A stretch of DNA of 64,000 nucleotides, taken from the NCBI GenBank assembly GCA_021521415.1, contig JAIQDT010003832.1, forward strand, positions 177,291 through 241,290. Direction: 5' to 3'. The position numbers and the translations under genes were made by a program. Position 1 is the stretch's first letter. Every line of letters begins with the position of its first letter. Positions 10,232 to 22,394 of this stretch are shown in pieces. The DNA is from Bidens hawaiensis. Its lineage: Eukaryota; Streptophyta; Magnoliopsida; Asterales; Asteraceae. The notes beneath the pieces were generated by a model, which was not told the DNA's origin, made no database searches, and saw nothing but the letters and a program-made list of their open reading frames with translations.

Positions 10232-12220
10232 CTAATCGAAACGACTTAACATAGAATCGGCGTTATCTGCAACTTTAATGTGTTTGTATTTCTGCTCTGC
10301 GTTAAATCTCCTACGCCACTCATCCATACCCTTTGCCACAAGTTCTTTCAATGCGACAACTCCCTCTTTCAAGCCAACATTAATCTTGCACACACAAAAA
10401 AATATGTACAAAAAATGAAAACTTATCTAAAACAGAAAATTTAGATGAATGGATAATATCTTACTCGTTCTTGAGCGGTTGCATTGAACTTTTGAAGCAA
10501 GAAAGCTTTGGGATCCATCTGACCAGGCGGCTTACCGATGCCTACACACAAATTGTAAAACGTAATCAATTATAAAAAGCTAAGAAGTATAATATAAACA
10601 AATAAATCGATTAATGAAATATGTTTACGCTTACCGATTCTTAATCGTATAAATTCCCGATTCCCACGGAAATGATGGATCACACTCTTCATCCTGAACA
10701 AATAAATAAGCATCTTACAGGTAAAACCTTATGTCTGCTAATTGTCAAAGACTAATAATAATGACATTAAATTAAAACTTAATAATATTATCCATACCCG
10801 TTGTGGCTCCCATGACCTCCCCGGGGCTGAATCCGAAGGACCCCACATGGTAGATCCATGTCATCATGAAACTAAAGCCACAGCAAGCAAAAGAATTAGG
10901 ATAATACAGAAAAGGCTGACAACTTCTTAACAGAAGTTTAAACTATTACTGAAAGAATATAACTTTCATAATCAAATTTAAGTTCATACCACCACCACTC
11001 GGTTTAAAGGGAGCTTGTAATAGGCAGCAAGTGGACCACTCTGCAGTCGATGCACAAGTTAATACTTTAACTAATCAAACCGATAACCAAGGTGTAGCAT
11101 TTTACAGGAAAAGAATAACCAGATAACAAAAAAACTTACAGATTCACCGCTTAAATTCATGTATGTTTGTGGCTTTGCTAACAAAACCGGAACACCGTCT
11201 ACCATGCCTAATACACATCAAACAATATTCCCATTAATCAAAATTACGTTAGAACAGAACATGAAAACAAACTTGAAACTGAGAGAAGATTACAAGCCTT
11301 TTCCAAAAATGGCTTTACAGAAAACAGTGTCCATAGAAATCCCTTGTGATTCAGCAAAAGCATCCATCATATTAAACCCGACCTAATTTCCAAAAACACA
11401 CATCGATCATATTAAACCCGACCTTATTATTATTTACTAATTTCTACCGTGTGTTGTGTTTTTAGTTTACCTATAGTGAAATGTTGAATTAAACTGACTA
11501 ATATCATAGTACTGTATATACATACATACATATATATATATATGTATATATATATATATGGGGAAGTATAAAATGAAAACCCACTTGAGTTGTGAAAACC
11601 CGTGAAAACCCTATGTAACATCGTTTTTTTTGTTTTTTTTTGTTACACACGTAATATATGTTGTAACATTTAATACAAAACATCGAAAACTAAAAAAAAT
11701 TTGTTTTGCTATTTTTTAACATTTTTTTACTAATTTTTATATGTGTTTTTAGGAGAGAGAAAAAGTTATTTAAGTATTTACATTTTTTATTAACTTTAAT
11801 TGTGGACCACAAGATTCAAACTTTAATTAAAAACATGTGGTTGAGAATGAGTTTCTAGAGTTTTCACAACTCAAGTGGGTTTTCATTTTAACTTAACCCA
11901 TATATATATTGTGTATATCTATTTACTTTTGAGTTAGGGGTCTCGCCGGAAGCAACCACTCTATCTTTAGGGAAAGAGGTAAGGTGTGTCAGTATCCCAC
12001 CCTCCCAGACCCTACTTATGATAGCCTAGGCTATTTCTGGTGGGAAAGACTGGGTATGATTGATTTATTTAGCATAGTAAGTGTCAAAACAAAAGCATAC
12101 ATTGTGTCTTGTTCCTTTGAATTTATCCCCAGGATTTCCCAACCCGACGAACAACCACGGTTTCGGTGATTGAGCCGATGTGCAGAAACCACAATTTGGA
12201 TTCAATACCCTCCTTAGCAT
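10232..12220 (-). CDS. Peptidyl-tRNA hydrolase, probably organellar, eight exons
   Basis: PTH releases tRNA from prematurely dropped peptidyl-tRNA. Exons (minus): 12220-12101, 11382-11298, 11207-11140, 11040-10990, 10871-10798, 10693-10635, 10541-10465, 10384-10232; 228 residues in all and in frame throughout. Motifs in order: [19 protein letters not shown] (family Asn and catalytic His in GTRHN), [49 protein letters not shown] (catalytic Asp), [20 protein letters not shown] and [17 protein letters not shown]. About 18 residues precede the core ([18 protein letters not shown]), Arg-containing and lacking acidic residues, consistent with a short mitochondrial or plastid presequence; targeting is inferred. 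Intron 2 has no usable GT donor: frame requires AAAAG|GCTTGT, a GC-AG intron. Intron 1 (718 bp) carries the MITE at 11560-11899. Confidence 0.92.
11560..11899. mobile_element. MITE in PTH intron 1
   Basis: The two ends share an inverted repeat that includes TGAAAACCCACTTGAGTTGT. The outer ends are GGGGAAGTATAA and, reverse-complemented, GGGTTAAGTTAA. It lies between TATATA runs, so its target duplication cannot be resolved and its superfamily is unknown. Confidence 0.7.
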
Positions 12221-12756
12221 CTCTTAATAACCTGTTAGCTATGGCTGCATATAATTCAAAATTGAAGTTTATATATTAATATTATATAAGTGGTATAACA
12301 CAACCTTTTAAGCATCATATTCCATCTTCTAGCGTTTCTTACCATTATCAATAAACAAATTCAAATTAATGGCTGAAATATAGGTTTCTTCGAGTTCAAT
12401 TGAAAATTAAAAACCCTAATTTATAGAGACAATGTAATTGGAGAGTTAGAGACTTGCCGTTCAGGATTTCAAAATGTACGGCGGAGATGCGATGGTGGTT
12501 GCCGGCGGCGAGGCAGTGTGAAAGAGAATAGAAGCAAAATCAGGTTGAGACATATTTGATTGGTTAAAAGTAAAGCCGATCGAAAAGCTAGCGGCTCATA
12601 GTTTGCTCATAGTTTGCTCAAACGAAGCTAACTAAAAAACGCTTTGATTTCAAGCCATTTGAGTCGAGCGGGTTCATTTTCATGTAGGGTGGGCACAATA
12701 CGGATCAGTTAAAAATGGGTCGGACAAGAATAAAATCAACTAATTTAGAGCGTTCT
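12221..12756. other. Intergenic, PTH promoter side
   Basis: The PTH 5' leader and promoter should lie here. A GC-richer patch near 12470-12530 (GCGGAGATGCGATGGTGG) is not part of a readable exon I could join. I see no other gene. Confidence 0.35.
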
Positions 12757-13039
12757 CGTCTTTTTTCTTATCTCAAAATCCAAAATTACACTAAATTTTC
12801 TTTCTCATTTTCATTAATAATATAACTTTTAATATTTTTATCGCTACCTAATTTTTTTCCTCCCTAACAATTACTTTGAAAAGATATTAAATAATTATAT
12901 CTCTTTTCTTATTTCAAAATCCAAAATTACATTAAGTTTTCTTTCTCATTTTCATTAATAATATATTTTTTAATATTTTTATCATTACCTAAAATTTTTC
13001 CTCCCAGGCAACCACTTTGAAAAAATATTAAATAATTAT
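12757..13039. repeat. Tandem repeat, two about 141-bp units
   Basis: Units 12757-12898 and 12899-13039 both carry CAAAATCCAAAATTACA, TTTCTTTCTCATTTTC and end in GATATTAAATAATTATA or AATATTAAATAATTATA. They are AT-rich and non-coding. The region to 13470 continues AT-rich and may be the rest of the same element. Confidence 0.75.
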
Positions 13040-13641
13040 AAGGGGGTGAACAGTAGCTTTACGGATATACAGAAAAATCACTACATTTTTCTTCCCATTT
13101 ATTTACAACACCATAAACTACTCCCCACAGAAAAATCACTACATGCTCTTAGGCGTAGAATGAGTAAAGACAGACCTCAAACTATCAAGGCATTCCTTGC
13201 ATGTCATCCATATTATTGTTACAGGGTTCTAAGTTGTAATTGGTTAAGAGTTGAGGATATAAAGAAACTTTTGATCGTGAATAAATTTGAAGAAACATTA
13301 TTCACACTATATAATTTTTAAAGTTCTTGAAATTGATTGTGATTGAATGAGAGAAAAAATGTAATGATAAAAGTTAACAAAAAAATATTATTTAATTGAA
13401 ATATAAGAGAAATTGCAGTGTTTTTTATGTAATAAAATAGAGATAGAGATGTTGTTAGGAATATTAAGTAACTTTTCTTTTTTTAAAATTTAAAAGTTCC
13501 CGAATAAAAAACAAATATAAATTAGTTTACACAAACAAAACATGTTGCCTAGACTTGATCTTTACAAAACTTGATCGAATAAGAAAAAATGAAATAGAAT
13601 TGAATCAGCAAGAACTTTATTAACAATTTGATAGTACAATC
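13040..13641. other. AT-rich intergenic sequence
   Basis: A 91-codon open frame from 13046 has no recognisable family and sits in repeat-like DNA (CAGAAAAATCACTACAT occurs twice). I do not call a gene here. Confidence 0.3.
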
Positions 13642-13930
13642 TGTAGCATTCGTCAATTTTCGGACCCGGAACCCCGACCCGTTAAAAGTTTTCATTTTAT
13701 TTTACTACTTTGGAACTTCGTTATTTAAGAACGAATTGTTATTTATTTTATTGGTTACGTCTTTATCTCAGGTACACGTCACTAGAAATTCGTTAATTAG
13801 GTAAATGAGTCATGGAAACTTTCCAATTTTAATCCCTTAACGATTACTACCCTATCTTGATTAACAAGCCAAAGCTTAGGGACTCAAAATGTAATTTTGT
13901 TTCAAAACCTCCTCTTCACACGGGTCCTAA
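13642..13930 (+). mobile_element. Probable 5' fragment of a gypsy-type LTR
   Basis: Begins TGTAGCATTCGTCAATTTTC, close to the start of the long LTR at 57915 (TGTGACATTCGTCATTTTC), followed by a similar GACCCGGAA/GACCCG stretch. No matching 3' end was found, so it is a truncated remnant and the right border is a guess. Confidence 0.35.
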
Positions 13931-15119
13931 CTTAACATTCTAATACACTGATAGGGAGAGATTCCCCAAGAGACCACGATCATGATAATACAAATATAGA
14001 TGCAATAAGATATGTAAAGATACACAATAGCTACAAAACCACATCTGTCTAGTTTGAATGTTAGCTTACACAGCACGTGACATTTCACAATAGCTTATGC
14101 ACACTTCTAAATGGGTGGGCTAGTTAAAAATAATTCATTTTCTTTTCCACATCTAGCTTCTTGCTAGGGGTGTGGTTTTATGACTTTATCATATGGGTTA
14201 CTTAGAATGGCCTGCAAACTTACATTCCTTGTTAGATTGCCAACACGTGAAACCCTTCTCGTGAATTGGCGGTGTCACATTATACATACCGTGTCGATCG
14301 AACCCGGTGTTTTTACAAATTTATATGTAACCTGTAGTATTAAATTAACGACCGAACCCATTAATTTTTGACGAACGAACCAAGCATCATTGAAAAAAAC
14401 ATTCGAACCCAATAATTATGAAAAATTAAGTTAAATTTATTTTAGAAGTGAGTACCTTTTTAATAAATATAAAAATTGCTAAAAAACATATAAATGAGCC
14501 AATAATAACCTCTGTATAGATTATAAAAAATAACCCAAAACCATTCATAAAATGGGTGAATAAACCTAAACCCAATTAACATTCTTAATTAAACACATAC
14601 CTAAATAAAAATTAAATATATACAAAAAAACAGAAAGAACGACGATCAATTTATGTTTCTGTTGACCAGAGTCAAGACATCATCTACTACTCTAATCGTC
14701 TTCGACTCTTTGCCAATTCGCCTAAAGGCTTCAACCAGCGCCTCATCTTTGGACTTCAACTAGATAACAACAATGGTCGGCCGACAATTTCTTTGATTGC
14801 TTCAAGACTTCAAGGCTTCAATCGATTATACAAATATGCTTGCAATTGTTATATTGGAAATGAGTTCTTTTTGGAAGTCACGATTGAAGATGGTATAAAT
14901 CGTTTTCAAAACATGAAAACGCATTGGGAACAATAATAATATGTTATATATTTTTTATTTAATATAACTTTGTATTTTTTTTTCAATGTTGACGATATAC
15001 TTTTGTTATGTAATGATATTGTATTTATTTAACCAAATGACCGACCCGGCCCATCTATGTCCGAAAACTCTGACACTGGAAAATAACCAAACATCAAAAA
15101 ATCCCAAATCCATTAGAAA
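13931..15119. other. Intergenic, nothing assigned
   Basis: Mostly AT-rich. The stretch at about 14660-14930 is less AT-rich and contains short open frames, but no family was recognised. It could be degraded coding DNA. Confidence 0.3.
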
Positions 15120-15860
15120 AAATTTCTAGTTCCGTCACTATAATCTCGTCCATACCACCTTTGATCTCTTTTGAACCATCTTCCGATAATATCCAATGGT
15201 TTCCATTCATACAATATCTTGATTGTTTGTGTTATCGTTTAATTGGAACTACTAGTAAAAAAGTACGACAACTATTAAGTTTGAAATTCTAGACGTTTAC
15301 TCCAATTATCTCAGAGGGAGTCAACGTTTTGCTCTAACGTTGTAGATTCTTCAAACACATGGCAACTCACATTTGATCTTAGTCAAAAGGCTGAGAAATG
15401 AATTACAAGAATTAGTATCTTATCTATTTTATTATTATTAAATAGTATTTTAAATAGTCCATGAAGATTTAAATATCTTATCAATCAGTTGTTATTTTGG
15501 TAAAACTAGGAAACTACAAAAGCAGTGCAAGTAGATTGTAAAACAGACATGACTTTTAAATCAAAAGATGTTATATTTTCTATTTCGTTGTGCTTGTTTT
15601 AAATTTGGTTGCAACTATTGATTGAAAATAACAGAAAAATATGACAACCATTCAACGTATGTACGACAATTTTTAGTATCATAATTCTATAAATGTCATT
15701 TTCGAGACTTTTGAACTTTGAAAACATATCAAGACTCACGTATATTTATTTGATTTAACCTTTGACATTTATTATCGATATTTATTGGCGGCTTCTTATA
15801 AGGGTATTTATTCGGGTGATACATGTACATTGTGCTTTCTGATACGACGACCTCGTTAAG
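15120..15860. repeat. Downstream unit (A') of an old tandem duplication
   Basis: Aligns by eye with 16560-17955 in the same order. Shared words include TACTCCAATTA, TTAAATTTGGTTGCA, GACAACCATTCAAC or AAAACCATTCAAC, CTTTTGAAC with TTGAAAA, and GGCGGCTTCTTA. Together with the kinase-exon fragment it forms a decayed second copy of the kinase 3' region. Confidence 0.6.
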
Positions 15861-16200
15861 AAAACATATTATGGAGATAGGGTTCTAAACCCTCGGTACG
15901 ACCATTACTTATTACATTACGTATTATATTTGTTATATTATTATTTGTGTACTAACAATGTCTAATGGGCCGGTAGCCGAGCTTGGCCCACTAACGTTAG
16001 GGTTTCATGATGACGGCCATGGAGCTCTCTATATAAGGGGCCTTCACCTCTTATTTTAAAAGATCATTGGCCTCCACCATATTTTTATGTCTGTAAATGA
16101 GAGAAAACTCTTGGCAGTCACCTCCACTCCCTCACTTTTCCATGTAAGGCCAGTAGCAACTCAAGAAGAAGATTGAGGCGTGGGCTCGTTCATCTTGAAG
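15861..16200 (+). mobile_element. Possible LTR fragment
   Basis: Starts near TATGGAGATAGGGTTC, has a clear TATA-like CTCTATATAAGGGG at about 16027 and a GC-rich stretch before it, as in a plant LTR promoter. No TG...CA ends or target duplication could be fixed. It is absent from the paralogous unit. Confidence 0.3.
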
Positions 16201-16261
16201 ACCAGAGGACATCCATTCGACCCGACCTGAGGTTGAATTCATGTTTCTTCGCAGATGAACA

Positions 16262-16535
16262 TTTATGGCGTGTTTGTGGTCTGTATAAAAAACGTGACAG
16301 CCCCAACCATTGCCAGTTACGTTTGGAATATTTATGAATAAATTTTACTATTGTTGTGCAACTGCGACCGTAGCTTGTGCTATCTTTCTTTAGACGCTGA
16401 TCATCTAACCGTGTGTTCATAATTATAAGAAAAAAAACCTATATTTTGTTTAGAAGTAGTTTAACCCATTCCACTCATGTTCCTTCAGCATTAACACTCG
16501 ACTCTCTCCTTACTAATTGCTTGTGATCCTAACAA
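16262..16535 (-). pseudogene. Degenerate copy of the last kinase exon
   Basis: Collinear with 18848-19110 (exon 6 of the RLCK gene). Shared words include GCGTGTTTGTG/GCGCGTTTGTG, GTTTGGAAT, CTAACCGTGTGT, CATAATT and TTTAACCCATTCCAC. Many substitutions and indels destroy the frame. No other kinase exons accompany it. Confidence 0.8.
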
Positions 16536-16559
16536 TAAATTTCATGTATGACAACATAA

Positions 16560-17955
16560 AAATCTTCTCGGTCCATATCACCTTTCTATCTCCTTAATAT
16601 TCAAAAGTTTTCATCCATTCAATATTTTTGATACTTCCTATAAAATATGCGCCGTATAATTAGAATTAGCAGTGAAAAGGTATGACAAATTGACAAGTAC
16701 CCAAGCTTTTAAGTTCTAGATACGTTTACAGTTTACTCCAATTAACTTAAGGAGCCATATTTGACTATAGATCGATCCTTCAAAGTCCAAATAAATGTCA
16801 CATCCCGAACATCCAAACGTCGTAGTATGTTTCAGACACATGTCTAGTCGATATCGTTTCCTCAAATCGATTAACTGAAACATCTTTCTCAACTTATGTT
16901 CTTTTTCTTATGACCAACTGTTGTGATTATTAACATTTAAGTTGTGGTTTGACATTTAAGTATATATAGTATTAAATTTACATATTATTGAAATTTTGAA
17001 AACTTGGAAACTCCAATAGCAGCGTAAATAATACGGCAATGAGTAAACGCATATGATATCTAAATAAAAAGATGTCAAAAGTGGCATCTTATTTAGTACT
17101 TGTTTAAAATTTGGTTGCACACTTGTTAATTAGTTGAAAATGACTGAAAGATATGAAAACCATTCAACTTAAAGAATTGTGATAACATTTATAAACATCA
17201 TATAACTATATAACATGTCCTTCTCGAAACTTTTGAACATTGAAAAGATGTTAGTATTTTAGTGTAGTTGGATTAACTGGTTGATCAATTTAATCATAAT
17301 AAACATTAAGCAAGTTCGGGGATGTGTGGAGTACACACTTGCTTTAGTTTACTGTGATGTTAAGGGTGAAGCTCCTAACGAACAGGGGTCCGGGGGCAGC
17401 GCCCCCGATTGCGGGGTTCTAGGGGCGGCAGCTCCTAGCAGGGTCCAAGGGCAGCGCCCCTGGCTGGGGTTATTAACGAAAAATTTTATTTTCGTTAATA
17501 GCGCTTCATTAAAAATTCATTAGAAAAATGAATTTTATTAAAAATTCATAAGTATTATTTGAAGTTATTTATTAATAAATTTTAAATTTTGAATAGATAA
17601 CTGCTTGAAGCAGTTATCTTGAATACAACTGCCCTGGTGATATATACGTTATTGGATTGATTGACAGACGTTCTGGTTCATCTTCCTCACAAAAATCCCA
17701 TACGAAATTCTTGTCTCAATTTAAAGTTTTATCCCCTGTTTTGAAGAACCACCAAAATAACTTTTAATCTGAAAGTTATCACACGACTTTTTAAATAATC
17801 CAGGTTGCTATTTTGAAATCCCAACAAAAGATGCCATTAGTCATTGTCACGTACATTGTTTCATCTTGAAATTATGAGTATTGGATAGGCGGCTTCTTAA
17901 CTGGAAGGGTGTCGTTACACATGCACAACGTTGTTTATGATACGAGGTCTAACAT
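16560..17955. repeat. Upstream unit (A) of the tandem duplication
   Basis: Paralogous to 15120-15860 but interrupted by the solo LTR at 17249-17826; the homology resumes after it at GGCGGCTTCTTAACTGG. It is non-coding and lies 3' of the kinase gene. Confidence 0.6.
17249..17826. mobile_element. Solo LTR, 578 bp, perfect 5-bp TSD
   Basis: Starts TGTTAGTATTTTAG and ends AAATCCCAACA (TG...CA). It is flanked on both sides by AAAGA (17244-17248 and 17827-17831). It contains the GC-rich GGGGGCAGCGCCCCCG and AGGGCAGCGCCCCTGG stem-like motifs. It interrupts the duplicated unit A, so it is younger than the duplication. The 578-bp size suggests a copia-type LTR, which is inference. Confidence 0.9.
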
Positions 17956-18803
17956 TAGTAATCTTCCACTTTTGTATTTTAGTTGTTTATATGTTTTTGT
18001 TGCGATACATGGGTGAGTTGTCTTCCGCTATTTGTAACATTTATGGACCACCTTCATAAAAAAAAATGTCGCAAACGGAAATTTGTCTAATTAAGCTATT
18101 CAATATCTCTCTACTTTACTCTTAAATTACACTCTTTTCGACAAAATGGTACTCAAACCCACACAACTTGAAAAGATAAAGACAAACACGTTCTTAAGTG
18201 TATGAAACTGGATCATATAACTAAATGTTTGTGCGTCCGGCCGATATGTGTGCGCATGTTCGTTTAATCACTTGTATGTTTTTGTGCATTCACATGTTCA
18301 TGTAGATATATGTTTTTGAGGTGTAGCAAACATAATATTTATAAAATCGAACACAGTTTTAAATTAGATTTTTAGAAACAATATGTTTGTTACAAAAAGA
18401 AAAATAGCAAATATGCACGTGCTAATTAAGATTTAAGGGTCTTAATAATTTTTATCGGCTACCTATTTTTAAAAGAATAGAATCACATTCATGAACCAAC
18501 TTGGATCCTTTTAGTATTTTTCATATATTATTTAATGCTCAACCAACAAAAGCTATCTACATCAATATCAAAACAAAATATCTACCATCTAGATGTCCCA
18601 TGTGGCCATATGGCTAATCACTCCTATTACTATTTTATGACCTTAACACAATGAATTCATTGTATTTGAACAAATATTATTAAAAAAAAAAAGAGCCAAA
18701 CCAAGGGTATCATTATTTTGGCATTTTCACTAGCCGATATACACACTATATCAAGATTGTAGCTTTTAGCTTACTTATGGTAGCATTGCTCAAGATTCTT
18801 GTT
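17956..18803. other. Intergenic, kinase 3' flank
   Basis: AT-rich spacer next to the kinase stop codon; it should include the kinase 3' UTR. I see nothing else. Confidence 0.4.
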
Positions 18804-21800
18804 TTAGTGGGACCAGGGGCTTAGCACGGCCGATGAAACTTCAGGAATATTTTTGGGCGCGTTTGTGATTTCTTCCAAAGACGCGACAACCTCCGCCATT
18901 GTCGGTCTGTGTTTGGAATCTTTATGGAGGCATTTTAGTGCAAGTGAAGCCACTGCTTGTGCGCCTTTCTTTGAATACCGACCACCTAACCGTGTGTCCA
19001 TAATTCTAAAAACCCCTCTATTTTCATTTAGAAACGGTTTCACCCATTCCACCAATGTCTCTTCAACACCACCAGCTCTCTCATCAGCAATTGCCCGTCG
19101 CCCTGACAATAACTCCAATAAAACCACTCCAAAGCTATACACGTCGTTGTTTGTAGTCAAGTGTCCTGTAAATCAAACATATCAATGCATCAAAAACTTT
19201 GTTTCAAACATCATTACCTTAATAGTTATCAATCACGTGGTCAAATACTCCCACATTGATCTAGTTGACTATGCCAAACCTTAAAGTAAATACTAACATT
19301 TGTCAAACATTTAAAGAAACCCGTGTTAGATTTGAAGTTTTTAACCATTTGATCAGATTTGTCAAACATATAACTAGGCTTTAGACATGCCAATTATTTT
19401 TCATCTAGATTTTGACTTTTTATGGTCAAACTAAGAACTCTTCAACATTAAATTGGTACTTAATTATACCAATAATGTTCTTAACAATGTCAAACTTTAA
19501 GGCAAAAAATACGACTAAAGATCATTATTTGTTCCACGCAAAATAATTACAACACATGTCGACTTCAAAGTTGAAAAGTCGTTGATTTGACCTGAAAAGT
19601 CAAAGCGTAGCTTTTTACCTGTCGCTACATATTCCGGAGCAGCATAACCGCTGGTCCCAACAACCCGAGTTGAAACATGCGTGTTATCTCCTACCGGCCC
19701 GTTTCTTGCTAACCCGAAATCAGAAAGTCTTGCAGTAAATTCCTGCATTTTTCCAATAAAAGGATATAAGATAAAAATAAAATAATAATAAAATAATAAT
19801 AATAATTTAAACCTTTTTGCAATTTTCCTAAAAATTATAAACCATCGTAACATACCGAACTTAGGAGGATGTTAGAAGCTTTCAAATCACGGTAAATAAC
19901 ACTGGGTTCCTTGCTGTGCAAGAAAGATAATCCTTGAGCTACATCAATGGCAATGCGCATCCTTGTGGCCCAAGGAATGGGTTCAACGCCTTCTGCAAGT
20001 AACCAGATAATCATGTTAAACAAAGATGAAAGATTTAGACCAGGCGATTCATATGGCTGCAGCCATGGAAGCATGAACATAAGCTTACTTCTAAACAGGT
20101 GGTTTTCTAAACTCCCTTTTGGCATGAATTCGTATACCAGAAGCCTGCTTTCGTATTCCTGGCAATAGCCGATAAGTTTAACGAGGTTTTTGTGACGAAG
20201 CTTGCCCATGTAATCAACTTCAGTCTGCAAATTATAAGAATTGAAGAAGCATCATCATCATCATCATCGTACTCAGTATATCCCACCAATAGCAAAGCTA
20301 TGGTAGGGTCTGAGGAGGGTAAGATGTAGACAGCCTTACCTCTACCCATAAGGATAGAGAGGCTGCTTCCGGTGAGACCCCCGGCTCGATAGTAGTTTTG
20401 CATCAAGCCTTGGACATAAGGCACATAGCACTCAATCATCGGGACACCGGCTGATCGGTGCATGTACCCTTGTCTTTCGGCTATCAACGCCACTACATGA
20501 TGCCTGATTAACCGTCCGTCACTTTTAACGTTATTTTCACGAGATTAGTAAAATAACGTCAAAATTAGTGCAATTTCACTTTTGCCCACCCGAGGGTTCA
20601 CACATATATACATCATATGTATATATTACAGCATATTATTTTTTTTGCTTTTAATGTTAGATATTAAGAAACCTGAATAAAATTAAATGTACATAATAAA
20701 AGGCCATAATATCAAAATATATATCTTCATAATTTTGGCATAAATACGCGAAGAATTTAGTTAATGATAGTTTGAGTTATTTGAAAAATGAGAAAGTTAA
20801 TCATCATGTATTAAATTATTATATACTTGATGAAATGAGTATATATGGTAATATAGTAATGTATCATAGGTGTATAGTGTTTTCAATTTATATACAGAAC
20901 AACTTTTTTAAATAGAAAATCATAAAGAAAATACAAACAATTATACTAGATGCACTCAAAATAACCGGATGCAGATTTTGCGTAAAAGGAAACGGTTACA
21001 TATATATATATAAGTAACATTTTAAGTGAAAAGAGACTGTTACGTATATATAAATAATGTAGTATATATGTAACCGTCTCTAATTTTCATATTTTGACTA
21101 TATAAAGTTCTTTATATATATGATTTTAGGTTTCCTTTTAAAAAAAATTGAACAATAGTCAAAATATTTTTCTTCATCTAAAGTCCTTAGATTTTTATCA
21201 AGTGTTCCAATTCTAATTTTTTAAAACTATTAAATACAACAAAATTAAACATGTATGAAGCTTGGTTATCATTTAATAGTTACTTTTATAATTGCTTCTA
21301 AGAAAAAGTTATCACTCATTTGTAACCAATTAGTAATCAATATTCTTTCACTTATCTCACTTAATTTAAAAAAAGAAATTAAACATAACTAAAAAATTAC
21401 ATAGTGTTAATTAAATGAGTAAAAAGAAACAATTTCAAAACTTACTGAGGTAAATTTCTACAAAGAAAAAAACAGAGTAAGTTACGTTTGACACAAGTAA
21501 CAAAAGAAAATTTCACTTACAAGCCATTCTCTATGACCTTGATGACTTTCAGACTTCAACACTTTAACGGCAACCACTAGTCCGGTGCCGGGTTTCACCG
21601 GAGCAAAAGTGGTTTCATCAATCCACCCTTTGTACACCCGCCCAAACCCGCCTTCTCCGATCAAACTATCCGCCCGAAAGTTTTTCGTGGCCGCCTTCAA
21701 ATCGCCTAGCGAAAACGCCTTCAAATTATTCGGAATTGGAAAACTTTCATCCGCGGGCGCTTTCGAACCTTTTTTTAAACTCTTCGCACCCGATTCTTGA

Positions 21801-22000
21801 CTTCTTTCCCTCCGATTAATCGCCTCCTCTACAACACAACAAAATTTGAATAAAATGATTAATAATTGTAATTTGTAAACCAAATTCATTTTTTTATAAA
21901 ATTTGGATTGCTATTTGCTAATGAAGGTAGAAAGTATACTCATTAATTGTGTCGAAGAGACATGAGCAACGTTTGCTGGCTTTCCGACACAAAGACCCAT
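18804..22000 (-). CDS. Receptor-like cytoplasmic kinase, RLCK-VII (PBL-like)
   Basis: Six exons (minus): 22000-21940, 21828-21521, 20224-20089, 19992-19856, 19742-19619, 19165-18804; 375 residues, in frame. The N-terminus [13 protein letters not shown] carries Gly2 and Cys4, as in myristoylated and palmitoylated plasma-membrane RLCKs. Kinase motifs in order: [11 protein letters not shown] (P-loop), VVAVKVL (catalytic Lys), [27 protein letters not shown] (catalytic loop), [10 protein letters not shown] (DFG), then activation loop [18 protein letters not shown] and [22 protein letters not shown] kinases relay signals from pattern-recognition receptors; the exact partner is not readable. The C-terminus after [15 protein letters not shown] is short. 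Intron 2 (20225-21520) carries the SINE-like repeat. The 3' region was tandemly duplicated downstream. Confidence 0.93.
20243..20610 (-). mobile_element. SINE-like repeat with Au-type 3' part and GAT tail
   Basis: On the minus strand the 3' part reads GCAGCCTCTCTATCC, GTAGAGGTAAGGCTG, CTTACCCTCCTCAGACCC, then GTGGGATATACTGAGT and a (GAT)n tail. This is the arrangement of the angiosperm Au SINE 3' region. The 5' part (20385-20610) recurs at 32708-32937. No clear target duplication was found. A 128-codon frame inside it is an artefact of the repeat. Confidence 0.65.
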
Positions 22001-22394
22001 TTGAGGGATAAGAGTTTAGATATTATGTTTTTCAAACATGAATAGAAACTGAGGGAATTGGGGTATAAATTGATGGCGGTTTTGGTTGGCAGCTAAAAGG
22101 AGTTCTTTTTTGAATATTCTAAAGTGTTAGTCAAAGAGTAATAATATATCTTGAATATTAATTGTGGATATAACATTACTTCATTATGTTAAATTATTGT
22201 CTATCTTGACTACCCGTATCTTCGCTCTTTTGCATTTATTATAATACTTTTTTTTCTTAATACGATTTGGTGTTGGTCATAATTTGAGACTTGTGGGATT
22301 AATGTTAGATAAATACATGTAGGCAACTTATTGTTTTTGTCATCAATTTGGTCAAAGTTTTTGGTTGGAATTGACCAATATGTGATTTAATATA

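Noticed and set aside
16190..16420. 76-codon minus-strand ORF
   Set aside because: It overlaps the degenerate kinase exon in a different arrangement and has no kinase motif intact.
20107..20493. 128-codon minus-strand ORF overlapping kinase intron 2
   Set aside because: It lies across the SINE-like repeat and runs into kinase exon 3; the (GAT)n tail gives an Asp run. No family similarity.
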